Shown: positions 12,360-23,865 of the stretch, piece after piece
How the letters are laid out: each line of letters opens with the position of its first letter
How positions within the stretch are numbered: the stretch's first letter is position 1
Source of the DNA: Galaxea fascicularis
Taxonomy: Eukaryota > Cnidaria > Anthozoa > Scleractinia > Euphylliidae
Assembly (NCBI GenBank): GCA_948470475.1
Contig: OX419345.1
Location: 21,190,500-21,254,499 of the forward strand
Reading direction: 5' to 3'
Length of the DNA: 64,000 nt
Position numbers and translations under genes: made by a program
The notes under the pieces: generated by a model
Databases searched by the model: none
Told to the model about the DNA's origin: nothing
The model's input: the letters and a program-made list of their open reading frames with translations, nothing else

Positions 12360-13776
12360 GCATGTGGTCCCCCCTTTGGGTTTTGGTCAAAATTTCAACT
12401 TTGCTAAAATCTTGCACACAGCTCAAATAAGAATAGAAATCAAGTTTGCGGAGTTCTTGGAAGCATTTAGACATGATTTCTAGGTTGCTTTTTCAAGTAG
12501 GCAAAGTTTAAGCCAAATTCAAAATTTGACTCAAAAGCATGTGGTCCCCCCTTTGGGTTTTGGTCAAAATTTCAACTTTGCTAAAATCTTGCAGACAGCT
12601 CAAATAAGAATAGAAATCAAGTTTGCGGAGTTCTTGGAAGCATTTAGACATGATTTCTAGGTTGCTTTTTCAAGTAGGCAAAGTTTAAGCCAAATTCAAA
12701 ATTTGACTCAAAAGCATGTGGTCCCCCCTTTGGGTTTTGGTCAAAATTTCAACTTTGCTAAAATCTTGCACACAGTTCAAATAAGAATAGAAATCAAGTT
12801 TGCGGAGTTCTTGGAAGCATTTAGACATTATTTCTAGGTTCCTTTTTCAAGTAGGCAAAGTTTAAGCCAAATTCAAAATTTGACTCAAAAGGATGTGGTC
12901 CCCCCCTTTGGGTTTTGGTCAAAATTTCAACTTTGCTAAAATCTTGGACACAGCTCAAATAAGAATAGAAATCAAGTTTGCGGAGTTCTTGGAAGCATTT
13001 AGACATGATTTCTAGGTTCCTTTTTCAAGTAGGCAAAGTTTAAGCCAAATTCAAAATTTGACTCAAAAGCATGTGGTCCCCCCTTTGGGTTTTGGTCAAA
13101 ATTTCAACTTTGCTAAAATCTTGCACACAGCTCAAATAAGAATAGAAATCAAGTTTGCGGAGTTCTTGGAAGCATTTAGACATGATTTCTAGGTTGCTTT
13201 TTCAAGTAGGCAAAGTTTAAGCCAAATTCAAAATTTGACTCAAAAGCATGTGGTCCCCCCTTTGGGTTTTGGTCAAAATTTCAACTTTGCTAAAATCTTG
13301 GACACAGCTCAAATAAGAATAGAAATCAAGTTTGCGGAGTTCTTGGAAGCATTTAGACATGATTTCTAGGTTGCTTTTTCAAGTAGGCAAAGTTTAAGCC
13401 AAATTCAAAATTTGACTCAAAAGCATGTGGTCCCCCCTTTGGGTTTTGGTCAAAATTTCAACTTTGCTAAAATCTTGCACACAGCTCAAATAAGAATAGA
13501 AATCAAGTTTGCGGAGTTCTTGGAAGCATTTAGACATGATTTCTAGGTTGCTTTTTCAAGTAGGCAAAGTTTAAGCCAAATTCAAAATTTGACTCAAAAG
13601 CATGTGGTCCCCCCTTTGGGTTTTGGTCAAAATTTCAAATTTGCTAAAATCTTGCACACAGCTCAAATAAGAATAGAAATCAAGTTTGCGGAGTTCTTGG
13701 AAGCATTTAGACATGATTTCTAGGTTGCTTTTTCAAGTAGGCAAAGTTTAAGCCAAATTCAAAATTTGACTCAAAA
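12360..13776 (+). repeat. Unpatterned monomers between the two 17-monomer regions
   Basis: Eight monomers of types H, G, H, D, H, D, H, H with few shared rare markers. The monomer at 12891-13068 is 178 bp because its cytosine run has seven C (12900-12906) instead of six. The one at 12714 carries acattattt and cagttcaa. I see no higher-order period here. Confidence 0.75.
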
Positions 13777-16700
13777 GCATGTGGTCCCCCCTTTGGGTTT
13801 TGGTCAAAATTTCAACTTTGCTAAAATCTTGCACACAGCTCAAATAAGAATAGAAATCAAGTTTGCGGAGTTCTTGGAAGCATTTAGACATGATTTCTAG
13901 GTTGCTTTTTCAAGTAGGCAAAGTTTAAGCCAAATTGAAAATTTGACTCAAAAGCATGTGGTCCCCCCTTTGGGTTTTGGTCAAAATTTCAACTTTGCTA
14001 AAATCTTGCAGACAGCTCAAATAAGAATAGAAATCCAGTTTGCGGAGTTCTTGGAAGCATTTAGACATGATTTCTAGGTTGCTTTTTCAAGTAGGCAAAG
14101 TTTAAGCCAAATTCAAAATTTGACTCAAAAGCATGTGGTCCCCCCTTTGGGTTTTGGTCAAAATTTCAACTTTGCTAAAATCTTGCAGACAGCTCAAATA
14201 AGAATAGAAATCAAGTTTGCGGAGTTCTTGGAAGCATTTAGACATGATTTCTAGGTTGCTTTTTCAAGTAGGCAAAGTTTAAGCCAAATTCAAAATTTGA
14301 CTCAAAAGCATGTGGTCCCCCCTTTGGGTTTTGGTCAAAATTTCAACTATGCTAAAATCTTGGACACAGCTCAAATAAGAATAGAAATCAAGTTTGCGGA
14401 GTTCTTGGAAGCATTTAGACATGATTTCTAGGTTGCTTTTTCAAGTAGGCAAAGTTTAAGCCAAATTGAAAATTTGACTCAAAAGCATGTGGTCCCCCCT
14501 TTGGGTTTTGGTCAAAATTTCAACTTTGCTAAAATCTTGCAGACAGCTCAAATAAGAATAGAAATCAAGTTTGCGGAGTTCTTGGAAGCATTTAGACATG
14601 ATTTCTAGGTTGCTTTTTCAAGTAGGCAAAGTTTAAGCCAAATTCAAAATTTGACTCAAAAGCATGTGGTCCCCCCTTTGGGTTTTGGTCAAAATTTCAA
14701 CTTTGCTAAAATCTTGCACACAGCTCAAATAAGAATAGAAATCAAGTTTGCGGAGTTCTTGGAAGCATTTAGACATGATTTCTAGGTTGCTTTTTCAAGT
14801 AGGCAAAGTTTAAGCCAAATTCAAAATTTGACTCAAAAGCATGTGGTCCCCCCTTTGGGTTTTGGTCAAAATTTCAACTATGCTAAAATCTTGGACACAG
14901 CTCAAATAAGAATAGAAATCAAGTTTGCGGAGTTCTTGGAAGCATTTAGACATGATTTCTAGGTTGCTTTTTCAAGTAGGCAAAGTTTAAGCCAAATTCA
15001 AAATTTGACTCAAAAGCATGTGGTCCCCCCTTTGGGTTTTGGTCAAAATTTCAACTTTGCTAAAATCTTGCACACAGCTCAAATAAGAATAGAAATCAAG
15101 TTTGCGGAGTTCTTGGAAGCATTAAGACATGATTTCTAGGTTGCTTTTTCAAGTAGGCAAAGTTTAAGCCAAATTCAAAATTTGACTCAAAAGCATGTGG
15201 TCCCCCCTTTGGGTTTTGGTCAAAATTTCAACTTTGCTAAAATCTTGCAGACAGCTCAAATAAGAATAGAAATCAAGTTTGCGGAGTTCTTGGAAGCATT
15301 TAGACATGATTTCTAGGTTGCTTTTTCAAGTAGGCAAAGTTTAAGCCAAATTCAAAATTTGACTCAAAAGCATGTGGTCCCCCCTTTGGGTTTTGGTCAA
15401 AATTTCAACTTTGCTAAAATCTTGCACACAGCTCAAATAAGAATAGAAATCAAGTTTGCGGAGTTCTTGGAAGCATTTAGACATGATTTCTAGGTTGCTT
15501 TTTCAAGTAGGCAAAGTTTAAGCCAAATTCAAAATTTGACTCAAAAGCATGTGGTCCCCCCTTTGGGTTTTGGTCAAAATTTCAACTTTGCTAAAATCTT
15601 GCACACAGCTCAAATAAGAATAGAAATCAAGTTTGCGGAGTTCTTGGAAGCATTTAGACATGATTTCTAGGTTGCTTTTTCAAGTAGGCAAAGTTTAAGC
15701 CAAATTCAAAATTTGACTCAAAAGCATGTGGTCCCCCCTTTGGGTTTTGGTCAAAATTTCAACTTTGCTAAAATCTTGCACACAGCTCAAATAAGAATAG
15801 AAATCAAGTTTGCGGAGTTCTTGGAAGCATTTAGACATGATTTCTAGGTTGCTTTTTCAAGTAGGCAAAGTTTAAGCCAAATTCAAAATTTGACTCAAAA
15901 GCATGTGGTCCCCCCTTTGGGTTTTGGTCAAAATTTCAACTTTGCTAAAATCTTGCAGACAGCTCAAATAAGAATAGAAATCAAGTTTGCGGAGTTCTTG
16001 GAAGCATTTAGACATGATTTCTAGGTTCCTTTTTCAAGTAGGCAAAGTTTAAGCCAAATTCAAAATTTGACTCAAAAGCATGTGGTCCCCCCTTTGGGTT
16101 TTGGTCAAAATTTCAACTTTGCTAAAATCTTGCAGACAGCTCAAATAAGAATAGAAATCAAGTTTGCGGAGTTCTTGGAAGCATTTAGACATGATTTCTA
16201 GGTTGCTTTTTCAAGTAGGCAAAGTTTAAGCCAAATTCAAAATTTGACTCAAAAGCATGTTGTCCCCCCTTTGGGCTTTGTTCAAAATTTCAACTTTGCT
16301 AAAATCTTGCACACAGCTCAAATAAGAATAGAAATCAAGTTTGCGGAGTTCTTGGAAGCATTTAGACATGATTTCTAGGTTCCTTTTTCAAGTAGGCAAA
16401 GTTTAAGCCAAATTCAAAATTTGACTCAAAAGCATGTGGTCCCCCCTTTGGGTTTTGGTCAAAATTTCAACTTTGCTAAAATCTTGGACACAGCTCAAAT
16501 AAGAATAGAAATCAAGTTTGCGGAGCTCTTGGAAGCATTTAGACATGATTTCTAGGTTCCTTTTTCAAGTAGGCAAAGTTTAAGCCAAATTCAAAATTTG
16601 ATTCAAAAGCATGTGGTCCCCCCTTTGGGTTTTGGTCAAAATTTCAACTTTGCTAAAATCTTGGACACAGCTCAAATAAGAATAGAAATCAAGTTTGCAG

Positions 16701-16785
16701 AGTTCTTGGAAGCATTTAGACATGATTTCTAGGTTGCTTTTTCAAGTAGGCAAAGTTTAAGCCAAATTCAAAATTTGACTCAAAA
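13777..16785 (+). repeat. 17-monomer block B, copy 1 (3009 bp)
   Basis: Markers are caaattgaaaa at 13934 and 14465, caactatgc at 14347 and 14878, and gcattaagac at 15121. Each recurs exactly 3009 bp later (16943, 17474, 17356, 17887, 18130). The marker set differs from block A, although the length in monomers is the same. Confidence 0.85.
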
Positions 16786-19700
16786 GCATGTGGTCCCCCC
16801 TTTGGGTTTTGGTCAAAATTTCAACTTTGCTAAAATCTTGCACACAGCTCAAATAAGAATAGAAATCAAGTTTGCGGAGTTCTTGGAAGCATTTAGACAT
16901 GATTTCTAGGTTGCTTTTTCAAGTAGGCAAAGTTTAAGCCAAATTGAAAATTTGACTCAAAAGCATGTGGTCCCCCCTTTGGGTTTTGGTCAAAATTTCA
17001 ACTTTGCTAAAATCTTGCACACAGCTCAAATAAGAATAGAAATCAAGTTTGCGGAGTTCTTGGAAGCATTTAGACATGATTTCTAGGTTGCTTTTTCAAG
17101 TAGGCAAAGTTTAAGCCAAATTCAAAATTTGACTCAAAAGCATGTGGTCCCCCCTTTGGGTTTTGGTCAAAATTTCAACTTTGCTAAAATCTTGCAGACA
17201 GCTCAAATAAGAATAGAAATCAAGTTTGCGGAGTTCTTGGAAGCATTTAGACATGATTTCTAGGTTGCTTTTTCAAGTAGGCAAAGTTTAAGCCAAATTC
17301 AAAATTTGACTCAAAAGCATGTGGTCCCCCCTTTGGGTTTTGGTCAAAATTTCAACTATGCTAAAATCTTGGACACAGCTCAAATAAGAATAGAAATCAA
17401 GTTTGCGGAGTTCTTGGAAGCATTTAGACATGATTTCTAGGTTGCTTTTTCAAGTAGGCAAAGTTTAAGCCAAATTGAAAATTTGACTCAAAAGCATGTG
17501 GTCCCCCCTTTGGGTTTTGGTCAAAATTTCAACTTTGCTAAAATCTTGCAGACAGCTCAAATAAGAATAGAAATCAAGTTTGCGGAGTTCTTGGAAGCAT
17601 TTAGACATGATTTCTAGGTTGCTTTTTCAAGTAGGCAAAGTTTAAGCCAAATTCAAAATTTGACTCAAAAGCATGTGGTCCCCCCTTTGGGTTTTGGTCA
17701 AAATTTCAACTTTGCTAAAATCTTGCAGACAGCTCAAATAAGAATAGAAATCAAGTTTGCGGAGTTCTTGGAAGCATTTAGACATGATTTCTAGGTTGCT
17801 TTTTCAAGTAGGCAAAGTTTAAGCCAAATTCAAAATTTGACTCAAAAGCATGTGGTCCCCCCTTTGGGTTTTGGTCAAAATTTCAACTATGCTAAAATCT
17901 TGGACACAGCTCAAATAAGAATAGAAATCAAGTTTGCGGAGTTCTTGGAAGCATTTAGACATGATTTCTAGGTTGCTTTTTCAAGTAGGCAAAGTTTAAG
18001 CCAAATTCAAAATTTGACTCAAAAGCATGTGGTCCCCCCTTTGGGTTTTGGTCAAAATTTCAACTTTGCTAAAATCTTGCACACAGCTCAAATAAGAATA
18101 GAAATCAAGTTTGCGGAGTTCTTGGAAGCATTAAGACATGATTTCTAGGTTGCTTTTTCAAGTAGGCAAAGTTTAAGCCAAATTCAAAATTTGACTCAAA
18201 AGCATGTGGTCCCCCCTTTGGGTTTTGGTCAAAATTTCAACTTTGCTAAAATCTTGCAGACAGCTCAAATAAGAATAGAAATCAAGTTTGCGGAGTTCTT
18301 GGAAGCATTTAGACATGATTTCTAGGTTGCTTTTTCAAGTAGGCAAAGTTTAAGCCAAATTCAAAATTTGACTCAAAAGCATGTGGTCCCCCCTTTGGGT
18401 TTTGGTCAAAATTTCAACTTTGCTAAAATCTTGCACACAGCTCAAATAAGAATAGAAATCAAGTTTGCGGAGTTCTTGGAAGCATTTAGACATGATTTCT
18501 AGGTTGCTTTTTCAAGTAGGCAAAGTTTAAGCCAAATTCAAAATTTGACTCAAAAGCATGTGGTCCCCCCTTTGGGTTTTGGTCAAAATTTCAACTTTGC
18601 TAAAATCTTGCACACAGCTCAAATAAGAATAGAAATCAAGTTTGCGGAGTTCTTGGAAGCATTTAGACATGATTTCTAGGTTGCTTTTTCAAGTAGGCAA
18701 AGTTTAAGCCAAATTCAAAATTTGACTCAAAAGCATGTGGTCCCCCCTTTGGGTTTTGGTCAAAATTTCAACTTTGCTAAAATCTTGCAGACAGCTCAAA
18801 TAAGAATAGAAATCAAGTTTGCGGAGTTCTTGGAAGCATTTAGACATGATTTCTAGGTTGCTTTTTCAAGTAGGCAAAGTTTAAGCCAAATTCAAAATTT
18901 GACTCAAAAGCATGTGGTCCCCCCTTTGGGTTTTGGTCAAAATTTCAACTTTGCTGAAATCTTGCAGACAGCTCAAATAAGAATAGAAATCAAGTTTGCG
19001 GAGTTCTTGGAAGCATTTAGACATGATTTCTAGGTTGCTTTTTCAAGTAGGCAAAGTTTAAGCCAAATTCAAAATTTGACTCAAAAGCATGTGGTCCCCC
19101 CTTTGGGTTTTGGTCAAAATTTCAACTTTGCTAAAATCTTGCACACAGCTCAAATAAGAATAGAAATCAAGTTTGCGGAGTTCTTGGAAGCATTTAGACA
19201 TGATTTCTAGGTTGCTTTTTCAAGTAGGCAAAGTTTAAGCCAAATTCAAAATTTGACTCAAAAGCATGTGGTCCCCCCTTTGGGTTTTGGTCAAAATTTC
19301 AACTTTGCTAAAATCTTGCAGACAGCTCAAATAAGAATAGAAATCAAGTTTGCGGAGTTCTTGGAAGCATTTAGACATGATTTCTAGGTTGCTTTTTCAA
19401 GTAGGCAAAGTTTAAGCCAAATTCAAAATTTGACTCAAAAGCATGTGGTCCCCCCTTTGGGTTTTGGTCAAAATTTCAACTTTGCTAAAATCTTGCACAC
19501 AGCTCAAATAAGAATAGAAATCAAGTTTGCGGAGTTCTTGGAAGCATTTAGACATGATTTCTAGGTTGCTTTTTCAAGTAGGCAAAGTTTAAGCCAAATT
19601 CAAAATTTGACTCAAAAGCATGTGGTCCCCCCTTTGGGTTTTGGTCAAAATTTCAACTTTGCTAAAATCTTGGACACAGCTCAAATAAGAATAGAAATCA

Positions 19701-19794
19701 AGTTTGCGGAGTTCTTGGAAGCATTTAGACATGATTTCTAGGTTGCTTTTTCAAGTAGGCAAAGTTTAAGCCAAATTCAAAATTTGACTCAAAA
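16786..19794 (+). repeat. 17-monomer block B, copy 2
   Basis: The first twelve or so monomers (16786-18909) follow the order of copy 1. The three-way site at idx 56-58 has switched in several matching positions: second monomer G to H, sixth H to G, twelfth H to G. The flanking rare markers stay the same. That pattern suggests short-tract gene conversion at this site. From about 18910 the copies diverge; 18951 holds a private gctgaaatc. Confidence 0.8.
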
Positions 19795-21387
19795 GCATGT
19801 GGTCCCCCCTTTGGGTTTTGGTCAAAATTTCAACTTTGCTAAAATCTTGCAGACAGCTCAAATAAGAATAGAAATCAAGTTTGCGGAGTTCTTGGAAGCA
19901 TTTAGACATGATTTCTAGGTTGCTTTTTCAAGTAGGCAAAGTTTAAGCCAAATTCAAAATTTGACTCAAAAGCATGTGGTCCCCCCTTTGGGTTTTGGTC
20001 AAAATTTCAACTTTGCTAAAATCTTGCACACAGCTCAAATAAGAATAGAAATCAAGTTTGCGGAGTTCTTGGAAGCATTTAGACATGATTTCTAGGTTGC
20101 TTTTTCAAGTAGGCAAAGTTTAAGCCAAATTCAAAATTTGACTCAAAAGCATGTGGTCCCCCCTTTGGGTTTTGGTCAAAATTTCAACTTTGCTAAAATC
20201 TTGCACACAGCTCAAATAAGAATAGAAATCAAGTTTGCGGAGTTCTTGGAAGCATTTAGACATGATTTCTAGGTTGCTTTTTCAAGTAGGCAAAGTTTAA
20301 GCCAAATTCAAAATTTGACTCAAAAGCATGTGGTCCCCCCTTTGGGTTTTGGTCAAAATTTCAACTTTGCTAAAATCTTGCAGACAGCTCAAATAAGAAT
20401 AGAAATCAAGTTTGCGGAGTTCTTGGAAGCATTTAGACATGATTTCTAGGTTGCTTTTTCAAGTAGGCAAAGTTTAAGCCAAATTCAAAATTTGACTCAA
20501 AAGCATGTGGTCCCCCCTTTGGGTTTTGGTCAAAATTTCAACTTTGCTAAAATCTTGCACACAGCTCAAATAAGAATAGAAATCAAGTTTGCGGAGTTCT
20601 TGGAAGCATTTAGACATGATTTCTAGGTTGCTTTTTCAAGTAGGCAAAGTTTAAGCCAAATTCAAAATTTGACTCAAAAGCATGTGGTCCCCCCTTTGGG
20701 TTTTGGTCAAAATTTCAACTTTGCTAAAATCTTGCACACAGCTCAAATAAGAATAGAAATCAAGTTTGCGGAGTTCTTGGAAGCATTTAGACATGATTTC
20801 TAGGTTGCTTTTTCAAGTAGGCAAAGTTTAAGCCAAATTCAAAATTTGACTCAAAAGCATGTGGTCCCCCCTTTGGGTTTTGGTCAAAATTTCAACTTTG
20901 CTAAAATCTTGCAGACAGCTCAAATAAGAATAGAAATCAAGTTTGCGGAGTTCTTGGAAGCATTTAGACATGATTTCTAGGTTGCTTTTTCAAGTAGGCA
21001 AAGTTTAAGCCAAATTCAAAATTTGACTCAAAAGCATGTGGTCCCCCCTTTGGGTTTTGGTCAAAATTTCAACTTTGCTAAAATCTTGCACACAGCTCAA
21101 ATAAGAATAGAAATCAAGTTTGCGGAGTTCTTGGAAGCATTTAGACATGATTTCTAGGTTGCTTTTTCAAGTAGGCAAAGTTTAAGCCAAATTCAAAATT
21201 TGACTCAAAAGCATGTGGTCCCCCCTTTGGGTTTTGGTCAAAATTTCAACTTTGCTAAAATCTTGCACACAGCTCAAATAAGAATAGAAATCAAGTTTGC
21301 GGAGTTCTTGGAAGCATTTAGACATGATTTCTAGGTTGCTTTTTCAAGTAGGCAAAGTTTAAGCCAAATTCAAAATTTGACTCAAAA
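19795..21387 (+). repeat. G-H-H trimer, three tandem copies (3 x 531 bp)
   Basis: Nine consecutive monomers have the order G H H, G H H, G H H with period 531 bp (19795, 20326, 20857). Apart from the idx 56-58 site I see no difference from the reference monomer in these units. A D monomer ends the series at 21388. Confidence 0.75.
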
Positions 21388-22803
21388 GCATGTGGTCCCC
21401 CCTTTGGGTTTTGGTCAAAATTTCAACTTTGCTAAAATCTTGGACACAGCTCAAATAAGAATAGAAATCAAGTTTGCGGAGTTCTTGGAAGCATTTAGAC
21501 ATGATTTCTAGGTTGCTTTTTCAAGTAGGCAAAGTTTAAGCCAAATTCAAAATTTGACTCAAAAGCATGTGGTCCCCCCTTTGGGTTTTGGTCAAAATTT
21601 CAACTTTGCTAAAATCTTGCAGACAGCTCAAATAAGAATAGAAATCAAGTTTGCGGAGTTCTTGGAAGCATTTAGACATGATTTCTAGGTTGCTTTTTCA
21701 AGTAGGCAAAGTTTAAGCCAAATTCAAAATTTGACTCAAAAGCATGTGGTCCCCCCTTTGGGTTTTGGTCAAAATTTCAACTTTGCTAAAATCTTGGACA
21801 CAGCTCAAATAAGAATAGAAATCAAGTTTGCGGAGTTCTTGGAAGCATTTAGACATGATTTCTAGGTTGCTTTTTCAAGTAGGCAAAGTTTAAGCCAAAT
21901 TCAAAATTTGACTCAAAAGCATGTGTACCCCCCTTTGGGTTTTGGTCAAAATTTCAACTTTGCTAAAATCTTTCAGACAGCTCAAATAAGAATAGAAATC
22001 AAGTTTGCGGAGTTCTTGGAAGCATTTAGACATGATTTCTAGGTTGCTTTTTCAAGTAGGCAAAGTTTAAGCCAAATTCAAAATTTGACTCAAAAGCATG
22101 TGGTCCCCCCTTTGGGTTTTGGTCAAAATTTCAACTTTGCTAAAATCTTGCACACAGCTCAAATAAGAATAGAAATCAAGTTTGCGGAGTTCTTGGAAGC
22201 ATTTAGACATGATTTCTAGGTTGCTTTTTCAAGTAGGCAAAGTTTAAGCCAAATTCAAAATTTGACTCAAAAGCATGTGGTCCCCCCTTTGGGTTTTGGT
22301 CAAAATTTCAACTTTGCTAAAATCTTGCACACAGCTCAAATAAGAATAGAAATCAAGTTTGCGGAGTTCTTGGAAGCATTTAGACATGATTTCTAGGTTG
22401 CTTTTTCAAGTAGGCAAAGTTTAAGCCAAATTCAAAATTTGACTCAAAAGCATGTGGTCCCCCCTTTGGGTTTTGGTCAAAATTTCAACTTTGCTAAAAT
22501 CTTGCACACAGCTCAAATAAGAATAGAAATCAAGTTTGCGGAGTTCTTGGAAGCATTTAGACATGATTTCTAGGTTGCTTTTTCAAGTAGGCAAAGTTTA
22601 AGCCAAATTCAAAATTTGACTTAAAAGCATGTGGTCCCCCCTTTGGGTTTTGGTCAAAATTTCAACTTTGCTAAAATCTTGCAGACAGCTCAAATAAGAA
22701 TAGAAATCAAGTTTGCGGAGTTCTTGGAAGCATTTAGACATGATTTCTAGGTTGCTTTTTCAAGTAGGCAAAGTTTAAGCCAAATTCAAAATTTGACTCA
22801 AAA
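21388..22803 (+). repeat. Mixed monomers with gtgtaccc variant
   Basis: Eight monomers ordered D, G, D, then a marked unit at 21919-22095 (gtgtaccc with atctttcagac), three H, and a G with gacttaaaag. The double-marked unit recurs at 24397 and 35016, showing copies spread 14 and then 60 monomers apart. Confidence 0.75.
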
Positions 22804-22980
22804 GCATGTGGTCCCCCCTTTGGGTTTTGGTCAAAATTTCAACTTTGCTAAAATCTTGCACACAGCTCAAATAAGAATAGAAATCAAGTTTGCGGAGTTC
22901 TTGGAAGCATTTAGACATGATTTCTAGGTTGCTTTTTCAAGTAGGCAAAGTTTAAGCCAAATTCAAAATTTGACTCAAAA
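22804..22980 (+). repeat. Reference monomer (canonical H type)
   Basis: This copy matches the majority sequence and serves as the coordinate frame, with idx 1 at 22804. In order it holds: GCATGTGGTC then a C6TTTGGG block (idx 1-21), TTTTGGTCAAAATTT (idx 22-36), the diagnostic cttgCACac site (idx 52-60), a segment that varies little (idx 61-120), TAG at idx 122-124, the variable ggttgc/T5/caagtagg segment (idx 125-142), and CAAATTCAAAATTTG (idx 155-169). Its only CpG is in tttgCGgag near idx 90. It has no CENP-B box and no tRNA-like or snRNA-like promoter that I can see. Confidence 0.93.
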
Positions 22981-23865
22981 GCATGTGGTCCCCCCTTTGG
23001 GTTTTGGTCAAAATTTCAACTTTGCTAAAATCTTGCACACAGCTCAAATAAGAATAGAAATCAAGTTTGCGGAGTTCTTGGAAGCATTTAGACATGATTT
23101 CTAGGTTGCTTTTTCAAGTAGGCAAAGTTTAAGCCAAATTCAAAATTTGACTCAAAAGCATGTGGTCCCCCCTTTGGGTTTTGGTCAAAATTTCAACTTT
23201 GCTAAAATCTTGCACACAGCTCAAATAAGAATAGAAATCAAGTTTGCGGAGTTCTTGGAAGCATTTAGACATGATTTCTAGGTTGCTTTTTCAAGTAGGC
23301 AAAGTTTAAGCCAAATTCAAAATTTGACTCAAAAGCATGTGGTCCCCCCTTTGGGTTTTGGTCAAAATTTCAACTTTGCTAAAATCTTGCACACAGCTCA
23401 AATAAGAATAGAAATCAAGTTTGCGGAGTTCTTGGAAGCATTTAGACATGATTTCTAGGTTGCTTTTTCAAGTAGGCAAAGTTTAAGCCAAATTCAAAAT
23501 TTGACTCAAAAGCATGTGGTCCCCCCTTTGGGTTTTGGTCAAAATTTCAACTTTGCTAAAATCTTGCACACAGCTCAAATAAGAATAGAAATCAAGTTTG
23601 CGGAGTTCTTGGAAGCATTTAGACATGATTTCTAGGTTGCTTTTTCAAGTAGGCAAAGTTTAAGCCAAATTCAAAATTTGACTCAAAAGCATGTGGTCCC
23701 CCCTTTGGGTTTTGGTCAAAATTTCAACTTTGCTAAAATCTTGCACACAGCTCAAATAAGAATAGAAATCAAGTTTGCGGAGTTCTTGGAAGCATTTAGA
23801 CATGATTTCTAGGTTGCTTTTTCAAGTAGGCAAAGTTTAAGCCAAATTCAAAATTTGACTCAAAA
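22804..23865 (+). repeat. Run of six identical-looking H monomers
   Basis: Six consecutive units read the same to my eye, all canonical. This is the longest run of one type in the left three quarters of the window. It is either a very recent monomer-by-monomer expansion or a place where an assembly could have gained or lost units unnoticed. Confidence 0.7.

Noticed and set aside
12821..13006. 61-codon open frame on the minus strand
   Set aside because: It has an ATG but depends on the extra C in the seven-C run at 12900-12906. It lies wholly within monomers and has no recognisable domain.
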